A stretch of 64,000 nucleotides of DNA from Syngnathus acus (taxonomy: Eukaryota > Chordata > Actinopteri > Syngnathiformes > Syngnathidae). Shown here in pieces: positions 1 to 13,000 of the stretch. The stretch spans positions 17,472,693-17,536,692 of the forward strand of contig NC_051088.1 in the NCBI RefSeq assembly GCF_901709675.1, given 5' to 3'. Numbering within the stretch: the stretch's first letter is position 1; each line of letters starts with the position of its first letter. The position numbers and the translations under genes were made by a program. The notes below the pieces were generated by a model. The model ran no database searches, was not told the origin of the DNA, and saw only the letters and a list, made by a program, of their open reading frames with translations.

Positions 1-1478
1 AAACCCTCCGTTGTGACAAAGAGGAGGAAAGTGAGCAGAAAGAGGCAGACTCCAACTCAGTCATTGTTTTATCCGACTCGGAGGGAGGTGAAGGAGAGGA
101 CGGAATCATCGATTTGACGGACGATTCCCCTAAAAAGAAATCCAATGGCATTGAGGTACACCCTGAACCACAAGCAAAATGCCAGTGTATTATGGTTGTA
201 GTGCAACATTTATACTGTATTGTAATACATTGAATCACTTCACAGTATAGCATCTTAACCACTTTGGTGACCACAACCTCAGAGTTAAATGACATCAGTC
301 AGATAAAAGCACTGCTATAACGCTCTGATTTATTTTGCAGACCCCCAAAATAAGGCTCAAAGCGACCTGTATGAATCTTTGTAAATAGGCTTTGAAATGT
401 TTATTTTCTGTTGGTTTGTGTGATGAGATGCTTGTTTTCCCGCAGACCACTCGATGAGAACGGCATTAGCAAGAAATCCGGCGTCACTGGTAAGGTCAGC
501 ACGTCAGAGCACTCGCCGATGCCCTTGGCGACCAATGTTGAAGGCGTTGGTTTGCTCTGCTCGCTCAGGTGTGGGCGCTCTGCTGCCGCTGCTGCCGAGC
601 TCAAGGTCAGGTGGTGCAGCTTTCACCGACCACCAGGGAGCGACTGGAGGGGCTGCAGCTGGACGGAGATCTGCTGGAGGTCTCTCTGGATCAGACGCAC
701 ACCATAAGCAGGGTCCTGCAGGCGGCCTCTGATCCGCCTGTGGCAACACTATGCACACTTATTCAGGTTAGCACTATAAAAATTGCACTAAATAGAGCCA
801 CAAAAATTGAAATAAATATTGGGTAGCATTTTCCACCCATATTGCCCAGCCCTACGTGCATTACGTTATGTAAAAAGAAAAAAAAGCTCTCCAGTTTATT
901 TGACTTTTTCACATCCTCTTTTTAAATGTAGGTTAAAATAAAAATATCTAAATTCAGCCTTTTTTTATTCTCTCTCTCCTGGTCCTTGTTTCAATAGTAA
1001 AAAGAAATTCAACATGTATCTATCAATCAGTATGAAATATTTATATCTTGCCAGGGGGTGATTGTTGTTGTTCTACGTGCCAAAAGGGACTAATAATGTA
1101 TAACTCGGTACATATAATGTGTGATGCTCACAGATGGAACTAGAAGAGCAGCAGCGAAACAGTCGAGGTCGTACGAAGGACTCCAAGAGAAAGCGAAAGA
1201 GCCACAGAGGAAGCGGCACCAATACGGACGGCGTCGGAGCGGCTCTGCCGGATGTGCCGGACTCGAAGAAAACATGCCCCTCCCCTCACCTGCCCGCCGA
1301 CACTCATACAGAGGTACATCTGTCTGTTTTTCTTCAAAATCGGAATTTGACTCGACTGACTTCCCTCATTCTTCCGCGCCTCATCAAAGCAGAACTCACT
1401 GAAGTAATCATCCTTGACTCAACATTTTGGAACAAACTTAAGATGTTTTTTGTGTGTATTTTCTGACAGATTCTGTGA
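1..1478 (+). CDS. 3' end of unidentified nuclear protein gene with SUMO-interacting motifs (partial)
   Basis: I do not recognise the gene. The first exon (open from base 3 to 155, donor GAG|gtacac) encodes an acidic stretch with two SUMO-interacting-like cores, VIVLSDSE and IIDLTDDS, followed by KKK. Further coding exons are 446-489 (PLDENGISKKSGVTG), 606-766 (begins GQVVQLSPTTRERLEGLQLD, ends ATLCTLIQ), 1134-1313 (MELEEQQRNSRGRTKDSKRK and a basic tail) and 1470-1478 (stop TGA). Phases agree from 446 onward; the 606 exon needs the acceptor at 604-605, not the better-looking one at 568. The link from exon 1 to 446 is uncertain: either a 26-nt exon at 355-380 or readthrough to a weak donor near 191. 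SIM motifs and a basic tail suggest a chromatin or PML-body type protein; this is inference. The gene continues upstream of the window. Confidence 0.55.
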
Positions 1479-2235
1479 AGGGTAGAAGTTGGCTCTGCCA
1501 AAGACATTGAGGGAGCAGACTGACAAAAGAAAGATGCGGGACATCCACCCACCACACAACGTCATCTCTCAACCTTGTACACTCCCTCCACATGAATCCG
1601 ACTTCCTGTCCCCAAAGAGGTCCTCGTTCCTGGAATCAGTTTCTCCCGTCAGCTCCCAAGACAGTTGGAAAATGTGGGACTTCCTGTGATAGAAGTTTGT
1701 GTGGTCTATCTAGAGTTGTCTCCCAGGTAAGTTGGTATGTTTTGTTACCCCCAATGTGTTAAGTGGAAGCCCTCTGCCCCTGTTCTCGAGCTCCACGGAT
1801 AAGCTATATGGTTTCGTTTGGATTCCATGAGGCCACGACACGGACATGCGGCGCAACCTTGATGACTTTTATTTTTGTAGTCATACTGAAGCTCGTTTTG
1901 GCAACAGGCAGAACTGGTGACGTTGTTTTGGGAAGTGTTTAAAACAGGCATTCATGTTTTTGGTGCTACTTTCCCAAAATGGACACTGTCTGACCCCAGA
2001 GCAGAGCTGATGTCGGTCATCCTCTCAGTTCCACTTCCTTCATTTGCAAAGTTAAGGTAACTTTACTGTAACTCACTTTATTTCTCTGTTTCAAACAATA
2101 TTCTTCTTGTTATTATTATTATTATTATTATTGCAGAGAGACACTGTTATCATTTGTGTAAAAACTTTTTATTTGAATGTTGCCTTTGTTTCTTTTCACT
2201 CTTAGAAAAATAAAGGTTTAGAATTGTTTAGGAAA
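1479..2235 (+). other. 3' UTR of the first gene, with (TTA)n run
   Basis: No coding signal follows the stop. The stretch holds a (TTA)n microsatellite at about 2110-2133 and ends at an AATAAA at 2209-2214, so I read it as the 3' UTR of the upstream plus-strand gene. It is convergent with the pdzrn3 3' end, less than 100 bases away. Confidence 0.55.
2209..2214 (+). terminator. poly(A) signal of the first gene
   Basis: AATAAA on the plus strand, at the expected end of the plus-strand transcript and just before the oppositely oriented signal at 2320. Confidence 0.5.
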
Positions 2236-2319
2236 AAACGAGTGATTATTTGGTTTGTTTAGGACAGTCATGTTAAACCACAAAGAGAAAGGCAGCAGCA
2301 AAGCTTCATGAATACGGTG

Positions 2320-2325
2320 TTTATT
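2320..2325 (-). terminator. poly(A) signal for pdzrn3
   Basis: TTTATT on the plus strand reads AATAAA on the minus strand. It lies 1.76 kb beyond the pdzrn3 stop and faces the signal at 2209, giving a tight convergent gene end. Confidence 0.45.
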
Positions 2326-3033
2326 TAGAAAAATCACAAAGTGCACGGCACAACATTGAACAAATACTGGCTAGCACGTTCACGCACAGTCACGGTATTC
2401 AAATGTAAAAATATTGCATGATAGTCAAACATGCATGGAAAAACAATAACAAATGAGCATCGTTCTCATGGCAGGGAACAAGATGTTTTAGACGAGAGCC
2501 GCTTAAAATTCTTGATGCACATGGAAGGAAAAGGCTGGCAAATTTTACTTTAAAGATTTTTTTGAAAATGCTCCGATAGCCAAGCGGTCCTCAATAGTCA
2601 GAAAATGTGCTTGAGAATAATCCATCATAATTTTGCTATTTCCAGTTGTACTGTTATATGCAAAATCGCAATTTTGTGCTTTCCATCAAGTTTTCCTACA
2701 AATCACCTTGTGGTCGAAACGTGATCATTTCCAGAAAAATCAGCTCTGTTGTGCGTGAGCTTTTGAGTAATTTCTCTGTGGCAAATTCTAAATCAGCAGA
2801 GGGCGCTGTAGTCGTTTTTTCCCAATTTCCGACGCCTCTGGTGGCTTTTTTTTTCTTTTTAACCTTGCCACCGCTCATTGTTTGTATTTTATGCCCATTA
2901 AATCTATTTTCCCGACTGTGGCGTTTGCAATGCAGTTCATCAATTCAACTGTTATTTTTTTAAAGAGATAATTAATACAATCCTTTTAATGAATGCAGCT
3001 TATTGACAGATTTGGCAACGTTATTGGTGGAAA

Positions 3034-3149
3034 GATCAATATGAGACAAAAGTTCAGAATGTGGATGTGTGCTTTATTGAGAGAGGTGTTTAAGACATCT
3101 TGATGTAAATAGTAGAAAAGAAAAGCTGAACTTTTGTCTCGTATTCATC
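3034..3149. repeat. Short foldback with 24-bp arms
   Basis: The arms at 3034-3057 and 3126-3149 are inverted copies with three mismatches, including a perfect 15-bp core (GAGACAAAAGTTCAG and its complement). The unit looks like a Tc1/mariner-type remnant. Confidence 0.55.
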
Positions 3150-3305
3150 TTTTAACTTTGCCGTTCCAATACTTCTGGAGGGCACTGTATGTGTTCAGAT
3201 GTGGCTTTATTTTTCCTCATGATTTTTCACTTTTATCTACATTTGAAAGCAACTGTATTTTGTCCTCCTTTTATCAAAATTGACTCATTGTAAAACATTT
3301 TAGCA

Positions 3306-3773
3306 TTAAAGGGACAGTGTGCAGAATTTACTGCCATCTAGTGGTGAACTAATAGAATGCAAGGATCTTAATTTGAAGCATGTGCACGATGAAGCGGTGC
3401 CTCAGAGACCCCACGTCGCAACCTACCGCCAATTTCCTCAGCAGAGGTGTCAGCGAAATGTCGTCAAACGACTTCTAGTGTTCCCTCACGTGACAAGGTG
3501 AGTGCATTGCTGTTTTTACACATGTTGTACTCATTGATCTGTGATCACATGATTGTCCCCTTTGGTTCTCCATAGCAGTAAGATGGCGGAGAGAACGTGT
3601 CAGCTACTCTATGGCGACGCACATCCATGGAATTAATCAGAGGTTAGCGGACCTACAATTCTAGATTTTTTTTTTCAAAAGGTACTTTATGTTGATGTCC
3701 AAAAACTGTTGCACCATTTATTTTACAATCAATGAACACTAAAAAATAAAACATTCTACACACTATCACTTAA
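3306..3773. mobile_element. Non-autonomous DNA transposon remnant, about 470 bp
   Basis: It begins TTAAAGGGACAGTGTGCAGA and ends with the inverted counterpart (ttctacacactatcacttaa on the plus strand), about three quarters identical over 24 bp. No transposase is present. The short internal open frames have no recognisable product. Confidence 0.5.
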
Positions 3774-4087
3774 AAAAACTCATTGCTATGATCAATTATT
3801 TATGAATTATTATTCCAGCTGGACAGGTCCTTATCCAATCCTTTTTTTTTTTTTTTTTTACATGCCTATCTTTTCTATTAATGCTGCTACTATGAAAAAC
3901 CTACAGGTATTTGGCTTTCGTGGTGAAAGTTAAATCTAAAAGCGGAAATAAAATTCACGCTAGCCTTTACGGGTAGACCTTACTATTCTGTGAGTCCGTG
4001 TAAGTCAGAGGTGTGTGCACTGCTCCCTCTGGCTGGCAACAGGGCAGTGTAAAAGGGGGCATGTCCTCATCCAACACATTGTCCCGC

Positions 4088-7000
4088 TCAGACCGTGGTG
4101 ACGGACAGCAGCGGGTTGTAAACTTTGGATCCATCCGCAGAGCGGCTCCCATGGGTCAGCAGTTTCCTGGATGGTGATCCAGTTGTCCAGAATCTGCGAC
4201 GCGCTTCTTCATGCTCTTGCGGTGGCAACAGCTTCCAGGATGGAAGTGGGTTCTGCTGGGCGCACGGCGTCCCCCGTCCCCGGGAGACCCGCAGCCCTGC
4301 TCCCGCTCCCCTCAGGAAGTCGTGGCGGCTTTGCATCATCATCTCCCGGCGCCGCCGCTGCTCTCGGGCCCCTTTTGCAGCTGCTGCTTGCGCTCCTCTT
4401 TGCTCCAATAGCGGCCCATCTTCATCTCGCTCACCGCGTCGTCATCTGTGGTCATACCGCTGCGTTCTTCTCGGATCTTATGGCCCAGCGCCTTCAGGAG
4501 GCGGTCTCTCACGGGCCTTTGGCCACGTAGCGTGACCACGTCGCTTCGAATCTTCACTTTCCATTCCATCCGCGGGGACAAGAGCCCGGCGGCTTCACTT
4601 TGGCCCACGTCTTTACAAGTGCTCCCCAGACTCATGGGGCTGACGTCTCCACCTCTAGGGTCGGCGCCGGCCTCTCGGGGACTTCGGAGGTTGATGGAGA
4701 GCCCAGCTGCCATGCAGCTCAGGTAGTGCGCGGCCAACTTTGGTTTGGGCGTGACGGCGAGACATGTAAGGACTGTTCTCGGCACTGCGGCCGCCGGGCC
4801 TCCCGCTGGCAGGATTGGTTTTGCAGTTGCGTCTCAGCCCTCCGTCGGAACCTCTCCGGGCTCCCGGGTTGGATCCTCTCCCGGCTTGGTTGAGGTTCAC
4901 TTGGACCCCGGCCCCTCCATTTCGGGTTGCCCTCTCCCTCTGCCTTGAGGGGAAGCTCTTCTCCTGTTGAGCTTCTCCACCTTCTGGGCTGTCAGCGTAA
5001 GGGTGCTTCTCATTGACTAGCGGGGTACTCATGCAGCTTTCCCCTCCGGTGTTGTAGGCGCTGGTGCTGTCCTTATCGGAGCGCTCCCTCTCGGGAAGCT
5101 CGTTGATGTCAGACAGGGCCTGGTGCCGGGACTCGTCGCCAAGCGAGCAACGGCTGGCCGCTTTCTCCTCCAGAGGCCAAGCTTTGAGGCAGCGCTCCCT
5201 CAGCTGTTGCATCTTCTGCGCCCGCAGGATGTTGCGACACTTGAACTCCAGGTGCCGCAACTCCTCCTCTAATAGCGCCATCTCGTGCCGAGTTAAGCTC
5301 TCGTTCTTGTTCTCGTCCAGCGAGACGCCTTCTTCCTCACCGCATGCGCTCCTCTCGAAGTAACACTTGATCTCCAGCAGCTCCTTGTATCGCTCGCACT
5401 CTTCCTCCGTCAGCCCCGGCATCATCGTTCTCACCGGGTCACATGTGTAGGCCCTGTCGCTAGCCTCCAGCGACTCCGGCGGTGCACCGCCGATGCAGTC
5501 CAGGCCCAAAAGGGAGTCGGCGCTATACTGGAGGTCGTGGGAGTGCAGTAGTGGCGACGTGTCGCTTCGGGTGGAGGAAAACTTGCGCAAGCTTCCGGGC
5601 GTGTTGGTGGTGTTGGTATTGGAGGCGCTGGTGTGGTCGTCTCCCAGGAGGTCGTGCTCCGAGGACTCCTCGTAGCGCGTGCTTTCGTCCGTGCGGCCCA
5701 CTCCGCTGTCCAGCTCCTGACTGTTGCTCAGCACGGTCTGCAGCAAATCGGGCGAATCCCGGTTCGGGAAGCCATCCTGGCACCCAGAAGCTGGGGCGGA
5801 GGTATCTACGCAGTTTCCGGTGTTGCTTCTGTGACTGGCCAACAGGTGGACGGCGTTGTCCAGTGGCTCCAACTGCCCTGTGTCTGGAACCACCTGGTTG
5901 TCATTCTGATGCAGAGTTCAGATGATGTCAGAGAAAGAATATTTTATTACAAGCATTCATTTGTACTAAATATACTTAAGAGAACATTGTAAATACAGCG
6001 CTGCCTTGAGATAAGAGTTTCATTCTCATAGTTAAAACGCTCGCACCTCAAATCATCTTTCCCTCCTTCCCTGCTTCTCCTCCTCTTCGGCAGCTGCCGG
6101 AATGCAAATCATGCAAATGTTCTTAAGCCAGTGAAGGTTGCCCCGAAAGACCGCAGTTGATCTTGCGCCTAATTGCTTGCACGTGAACCGCATTCAGACA
6201 GTTGAAGCGATCGATCCGTTGGTCTTTGTTCTCGTCGGCGGACGACGGCTCGGCGTTCCCGCGTGGCCGCAGATAAAATACATTTGTGGGTGTTACCCTC
6301 TAATGAGACCGCTGCCTCTTTGGAATCAAAATGAGTAGTCTTGCCTTAGCTTTTCTCAGGTAGCTGTCTCTCCAAAGAAGAGGTTGCGCATGTGTACGTG
6401 TGTTGTGCAGGCTCGTTATAAGTGCCCTCTCTCGCATTCTGTGTGCAAAATGTGGCCTGCATACAGATGCCGTAATCTTACAAGGAGCGTGGGAGTCTGA
6501 CTTTTTTAACAAGCAGCAGGGAGTAGGCAAAAAAAAGAATCAATTTTGTCTGCTAATAAATTTGGTCAAAAACCTAATGTTAAAGGAGCTTATCCTCGGA
6601 AAAAAAATCCAGAGTGACCTAGAGAAGTGAGAAGAATAATTTGTCTTTGCTCTTCAAGCTGTCCCTCATTGCTTGTTTGAGTTAAATTTTTCCAAAGCTT
6701 TAATGAGCCACAGTATAGATTTCACAGTCGAAAATTGTAACGGCACACCAGAAAACAAAAATGGCAAGTGCCGCAAATGTTCCAAAAATAGTTAAGATGC
6801 TAAATCCTAAATTTACTCACTGTATGAATGGCAACAGGTTAATTTTGCCATCTAGCAGAAATCTATTTTTCAATCTATTATCTCTTTCCTATTTCACAAC
6901 TGTAAATGTTAACAAATATAAGTGACTTATGACGCATACAAGATGATAAAGGACGATCGTGTATTTTTAAACGAGTGCACGGAACGGGCTGCTCGCACCC

Positions 7001-10000
7001 CGTCCACCACCAATTAGCTAATATTCTCACCTCTATCTCAGGTCGTGCGAGGAGCAAGGAGACATTCGTGCTGTCTTCTCTGGTCAGAATAGCAACCGCC
7101 TCCTCTCTGTCTCGGATGTCCACTCCGTTGATCTAAAAACAAACAAAAAAGCAAAAAACATAAATTCCCTTTATTATTGCATCTTTCCTAACTTGGTTTT
7201 TCTTTCTTCGGGTGTTAAACGACACATCAATCTCATGTTAGCTTAGCAATCAGCATGGCTTCTCTATGTGATCTATGTATTGATGCCAAGGGTGGAAAAT
7301 GAGAATAAGTAGCTTGCGAGGAACATTTGCAAAATAGAATTTGTATGATGCATCCATGTGGTGAGTGTGTGATGCTGCTCATTATTCTTCATGCATGCAA
7401 GGTACTGGATGAGTTTTTGTGCACCTGCAATATTCTGTCCCCCTTGCGGATACGGCCGTCCATTGCAGCAATACTGTTTGGGTTCACCTGGAGGAAGTGA
7501 GAAGGCTTTTTGTGAAGTGAACTTGTGCTAATAAGTCATAGCCAATGCTTAAATTAAAAAAACAGTCAACATCACCTCGCCAACGTATATCCCGAGATCC
7601 TCCTCATCGTCGGTTCTGTAACACACGGTTAGCCCAAGTTTATCCTGGTGACGGGATTTGTAGAGCTCCACCTCCTGGTAAAGACAAGTTGAACAACAAA
7701 ACAAAAATGGGAAGATGCTTCAGTCACAGTCGTTCTACAAAGAGCATACATATCAAGAATATTGATTGCATTGTGTTCTAGTCACAGGTCGAATTTTCAG
7801 AAGGTTAAATTTTAGTTTGTTATTTCGTTAGTTTCCGTTTTTGATATCGCTCACCTCATATTCCAGCTCATCCTGCCTGTCGACGTCATGCTGAGAGACG
7901 TCAAAGTAGTCGGAGGGGTCGTAGTACACGGGCTCTAGGAAACTGAAAGGGTGGTTAGTGAAAGGTCAGCTCGACACAGAGCCTGTGATGTGACTGACAG
8001 CTCATTGAGCAGATAAGGCTCCAGGAGCGCCGGCAGAGGCGGCGAAGGCGGAGGCTTGGGCGGTGACTGCTTGCTCTTGCCCGTGGTCAACATATGTTGG
8101 AAGCTGATGTCCGTTTGGGTGCAGCTGTCCACGCAGTCGGCCATCCCCATGGTCAGAGGTGCCACGCTAGCGGGAGGCCCCGTGGAGCCTGCGCGTCTGC
8201 GGGCCCTGCGACCCCGTAGTATGTTGGACAGTACGGGGTCCCTCATGTCCAGTGTGGGATCACCAGATAGTCGGGACAACTCCTTTCTGTTCAACTGCAA
8301 GAAACAGACTCGTATGGATCAGTTCGGACACGTCCTTTCACATCATGATGATTGCCCTCAAGGCAGCAAAAGTACTCATGTTCTTTTTTACTTAAGTCAG
8401 ATAGTAGGGGCAGAGCTAGGTTTAAAAAAAAATCGATTTGAATCCATTTTCTTTTTCACAAGCCGATATCGATTCGTAAATTCAAAAACAGAAAATAATT
8501 GAGAAGCACTGGTAGTAGGTTGTCTGTGGGGAAGCAGTGAAAATGCTAACTCGGCGAAGGATAACTGATATGGTTTTCCCTGATTGACACTTGTTGTTTT
8601 TAGGCTGGCCCAAGACACAACACATATCCTGATGTTGTCATCAGCGGAAAATTAAATAAAGTAGCAAGTACAAATCTGGGCTGCCCCGCAAAATCAAATC
8701 TCAAAGTGTATTAATACCTGTAAAATGTACTTAGGGGCAAGAAGTGCTATATTTTTACTTTGTCACTTGGGGGGGGGCAACAATTTTTAGCATCTTGTTA
8801 CCTTTTTTGGAATGCTCTGAAAGCACCACACCACCCACCCCCAAGCATCCTCCTTCCTTGCCTTATGCTGGCATTCATCTCCCTTCCTCTTGGCTCCTCT
8901 CGCCGTGCTGCCTCAGCAATTTAGCCAGCGCTGTCCCTCCCCTGAGATGGCAACCCACGCTTCTTACTATTTGTGTTTGTCCTTCCTCACGCTGATCTGT
9001 CGTCATAAATCTCACTGCCTTTCCAAATGAGCTTCATGACTTGGAAACAAGATGTTTCCTATCTCGAAGGTGCTCACGGAAGTGGGACGGCATTAAGTTC
9101 ACATGCTCTTAATGCATTCGTAGCATCAAAGAAAGGCCACAAGGAAACATCTCTGGGTTCATGAGTGACAGATAGAAAGGACAATGAGTGAGAGGAAGAA
9201 GGTGAAGGAGCAGACAGGGGGGATACGCTCCTCTCATTCATTATCAATGAGGGTGCTCGGCTTGCTTTGAAGATGACTTGAAGCCACGTAATGGCACTTG
9301 TCTGCCCAGAGCTAATGAAGAATCCACTACAGTCGTCTCTGGGTTGTAGGCCGTCATTTATACACTCAGCGGGGACCACACTAAAAGGCGCAACTGCATT
9401 GACAAATTAAAAAATGGGCTCTATCACACATTAATGCACACTTTGGACTGACACTGTCACACTTCTTCATTTAAAGGGAATTTAAAATACATTATACATG
9501 TTGAAGGTATTTGTTGAAATGTTTATGGTGGAGACTGAGAACTAAGCAGCACTGAATTCTGGGGTCACACAATTTTTCCACATTTTAGTTTCCAGATTTT
9601 TCAAAAACCCATCACCAGTAAATATGTTTATATAGCGATCAGAGTTAATGAAAGTGTGCATCATTATCTTGGATTGGATCTTGTTAAATCATTCAGGTGT
9701 ACCTAATGTCATGGCCACTTGCATACAAACATTGAGGAAAGTGCAGCAACCATCAACATGTGCACTTCTGTAGTTTGAGTATTAAACTTATTAACATAAC
9801 CGCTAAAGACTCTGAGGAATCATACAAATGAAAATCGCATACAGCGGGTGGGCGGTGGCTGAGGGAGGAGGCTGCGCCAGTGGATGGAGATGAAAGAGAT
9901 CCGAACGTTGGGGGAAGGCAAGGAGAGGAAAATTGGGGGAGAACAAAACTGTCTTTCAAGGAATTGTTTTGGTGGACGTAAACAGCCAGTGAGATCAGCC

Positions 10001-13000
10001 ATGATTCAAACACAAAAAAAATGACCTCTGGGAAATATGCATAATTAGTTTTTATATGAAAGGTCTTTAAAGAGCAAAATAAACACGCTGCCATAAAAAA
10101 AGGGGGAGGGAAAGAACTATGCTGTATATCAATATGTACATAAATACTCGTTGTTTTGCCCTTGTCTTTCTTTTGCGGTTATCCAGCTCAAGTCCCTGCA
10201 GGCCAAAGGGAAAAAAAAAGGAAAAGCAAATCAACCTTGTGGCCTGCTTTGATTCCACCACAATGGCTTGTTCTCCTCTCTGCGCTCGCTTGGAGGGCGT
10301 GAACAGCCGCCACCTTCTCAGAGAATCAATTCAAGTGGGAGCAGTTGACCCAGTGGCGCGCGATAAGCCCCGTCGTCTGACATCACTGGGCCTCGCAGTC
10401 CTGCTGATGAGGCCCGTGGAGGATGCAAAGACTTTTCAAGTAGATTCAACATTACAAAGGGGCATGTCGTCTGATTTCTTACATGCAAAGCGCACAAGGT
10501 AATTGCATCACGCCAAATTACATTGAATGAAATGCTTTTCAGAATTGGATTTGGATCACCATCTTATTGAGCGCCAAGCTTAAATGTTATTAACTAATAC
10601 AAATAATATTAGATATATTCGGCTAAATAGCATCGCCTTAATCATTTAAATGTTTTTGGGAAAAAAAAAGAATTTAGAACACACCTAATTTATATATATA
10701 TATTTTGGGGTGAATAAGTAGGCAAAAGGAAAAAGAACCAATAAAAAAATAGCACTGTATTATATTTCTTTTCTCGTTTTCCTTAAATAACAAAATTGGA
10801 AGTCCATGTGAAGACAAAAAACATCCTCAAGAGACTCAAAGATGGGTTTTTTTTTTGTCTAAAAGGAAGGTCCTTTAAATCTGTTAATTAAAAAGGCTGG
10901 ACTGAAATGGTGACAGAGAAGTGCATGGTTGCACACACGCACGCACACACACACTCATTTTTTAATGATAGCGGTTGCCATGGAAGCCGCTTCCCTTGAA
11001 ACCAATTTGGTTCCAGGGGAAGCTACCAGGTTTACTGTTCACATGTTCTCGATCCACATGCACACAATTCAACAACTGAAGCTACACTGCACAAGTGCAT
11101 CACGGCACGTAGTCCAGTGGCGGGTGCGTACTAATCATGAGCGTTGGCGAGGCTGGACGGACGACGCTCGCGTTTTATTCATCGGGCAAGAAGCCATCCG
11201 ATTGAACCATCTGCTTCTGCAGCCTGCTGTATCCAACATTGACTTTATCTCATTTCAATTAAAGTAATTACACATGCACGCACAGAGCTGCATAAATCTG
11301 AAAAGGAACGTGAGCGCATCCAGTGATTCACTTATAATTCATTATCTTCCCTTTTACAAACCCAGTTCCAATGAATTAAGGATGTTGAGTTCGACATCAA
11401 TAAAAACAGAATACAATGATTTGCTCATCATTATCAACCTACATTTAATTGACTACACCACAGACAAGATATTTAATGTTCAAACGGATCAACTTCCTTT
11501 TTAGCAAATAATCATTAACTTTGAATTTTATGGCTGCAACACATTCCAAAAAAAGCTGGGACCGGGTCATGTTTACCATTGTTACTTCACATTTTTGTTT
11601 TTTGGCATGAATGATGTAAGTCACCAAATTCATTGGCCTTTGAATTTTGCATCCATTTCCAAAAAGAATTTGAAACATGAGCCTTAGGGATGTAGCGCCA
11701 AACTCTATTTATTGCCATTGCCAGGGCCGCCTGAAGGATCAAAGGTCACGGGCATTCAGTGTTGATTTCGATTCTCTTTTGAAGATATTTTGTGCGGGCA
11801 GTGGATGATGAAATCCCTAAATTCTTTGCACATTGAAGAACATTGTCCCTAAAGTGCTTGACTATTTTCTCGCCCTATCTTTGCTAGTGAATGACTGAGC
11901 AAATCAGGGAAGCGACTTTTATAGCCAACCATGCCGCCTACCTGCTCCCAATCAGGCTGTTCACCTGTGGAGCGTATATTTGGACTTTCTTAGTCTTTTT
12001 TGCCAGCTTTTTGGGTACATGTTGCAGCCATAAAATGAGTTTGCTCTAAAACTGTTTTATGGACTGGTGGCTATGGTTTCATAAGCGCCACCCAGACAGT
12101 TAACGCAACGTTGATTCTTGAAGGGACCTAAAGCTGTTTATCTGCCGTCCATCCAATTGCTTCTGACACATGAGGGCAAGGAGCAGAAAAAGCTGAATTT
12201 CCTGAGAGTCTCCTTTTCCCTGACCGTCTCATTAGCATGGGCTCGGTTTTTGTCTTTCTTGCTCCCGGCACCAGGAGTAGCCCCATTAAGTAGCGCTGCC
12301 CTCGATGTCCACGAGGCACTCCCCCAAAAGGTGCATCAGGCATCACGGATAACAACAGCACAGCCGTTGAGGATCGTTCATGCCTTGTGATCACAGGGCT
12401 TACATTGGGGTCAGCACTAATATTGTCCAGTTGCCATCAGAACCTCTCTGGGGGCATTGTGCAAGCTTAAAGAAGCTCAAAGGTAACAGTGGTGCTCAGG
12501 CTGTAACCCTGGCAACCCTTCTCTTATTTCCTTTTTTAGAAAAAAAAAAAACAGTCATACTGCTTCCTCTTCCTGCTATTTCTATACCTTTTGCGACTGA
12601 GTGACACTGCTGGTTTAGAACCACGTCTATTGTTATTGTTCAAATAATCATAAATGCTGCCATGGTGATCACTGATTTGAACACAAGAATAGAAAAATAA
12701 TGAATAGCCTTGGCTTTTTTACAGTACACTTTTTTTCTGATTATATTTTGTTGGTCATATGCTGTTTGGTGCAACCCTGTTAAGGATAACTGGGAACTTA
12801 TAAAGAAATATTTTCACAAGATTTTTGTCATGAAATAATTTCCAATTAAATCAAAATGGTAATGTTTTGTTTGAATACAAACTCAATTTTACTCTCATTA
12901 CAGTGACACAAAACAAAAACAGGGTTAAGATTAGGGGTTGTCAGATGATATGGTAACTACTCATCAGTACCTCGAAATGGAGGTACACTTTAATTTGCTA

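Larger units (their letters stand above)
2326..4087 (-). other. pdzrn3 3' UTR containing transposon remnants
   Basis: There is no coding exon here. The interval runs from the stop of pdzrn3 to the minus-strand poly(A) signal. It contains a small foldback (3034-3149) and an element with terminal inverted repeats (3306-3773). Homopolymer T runs occur near 3840. Confidence 0.45.
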
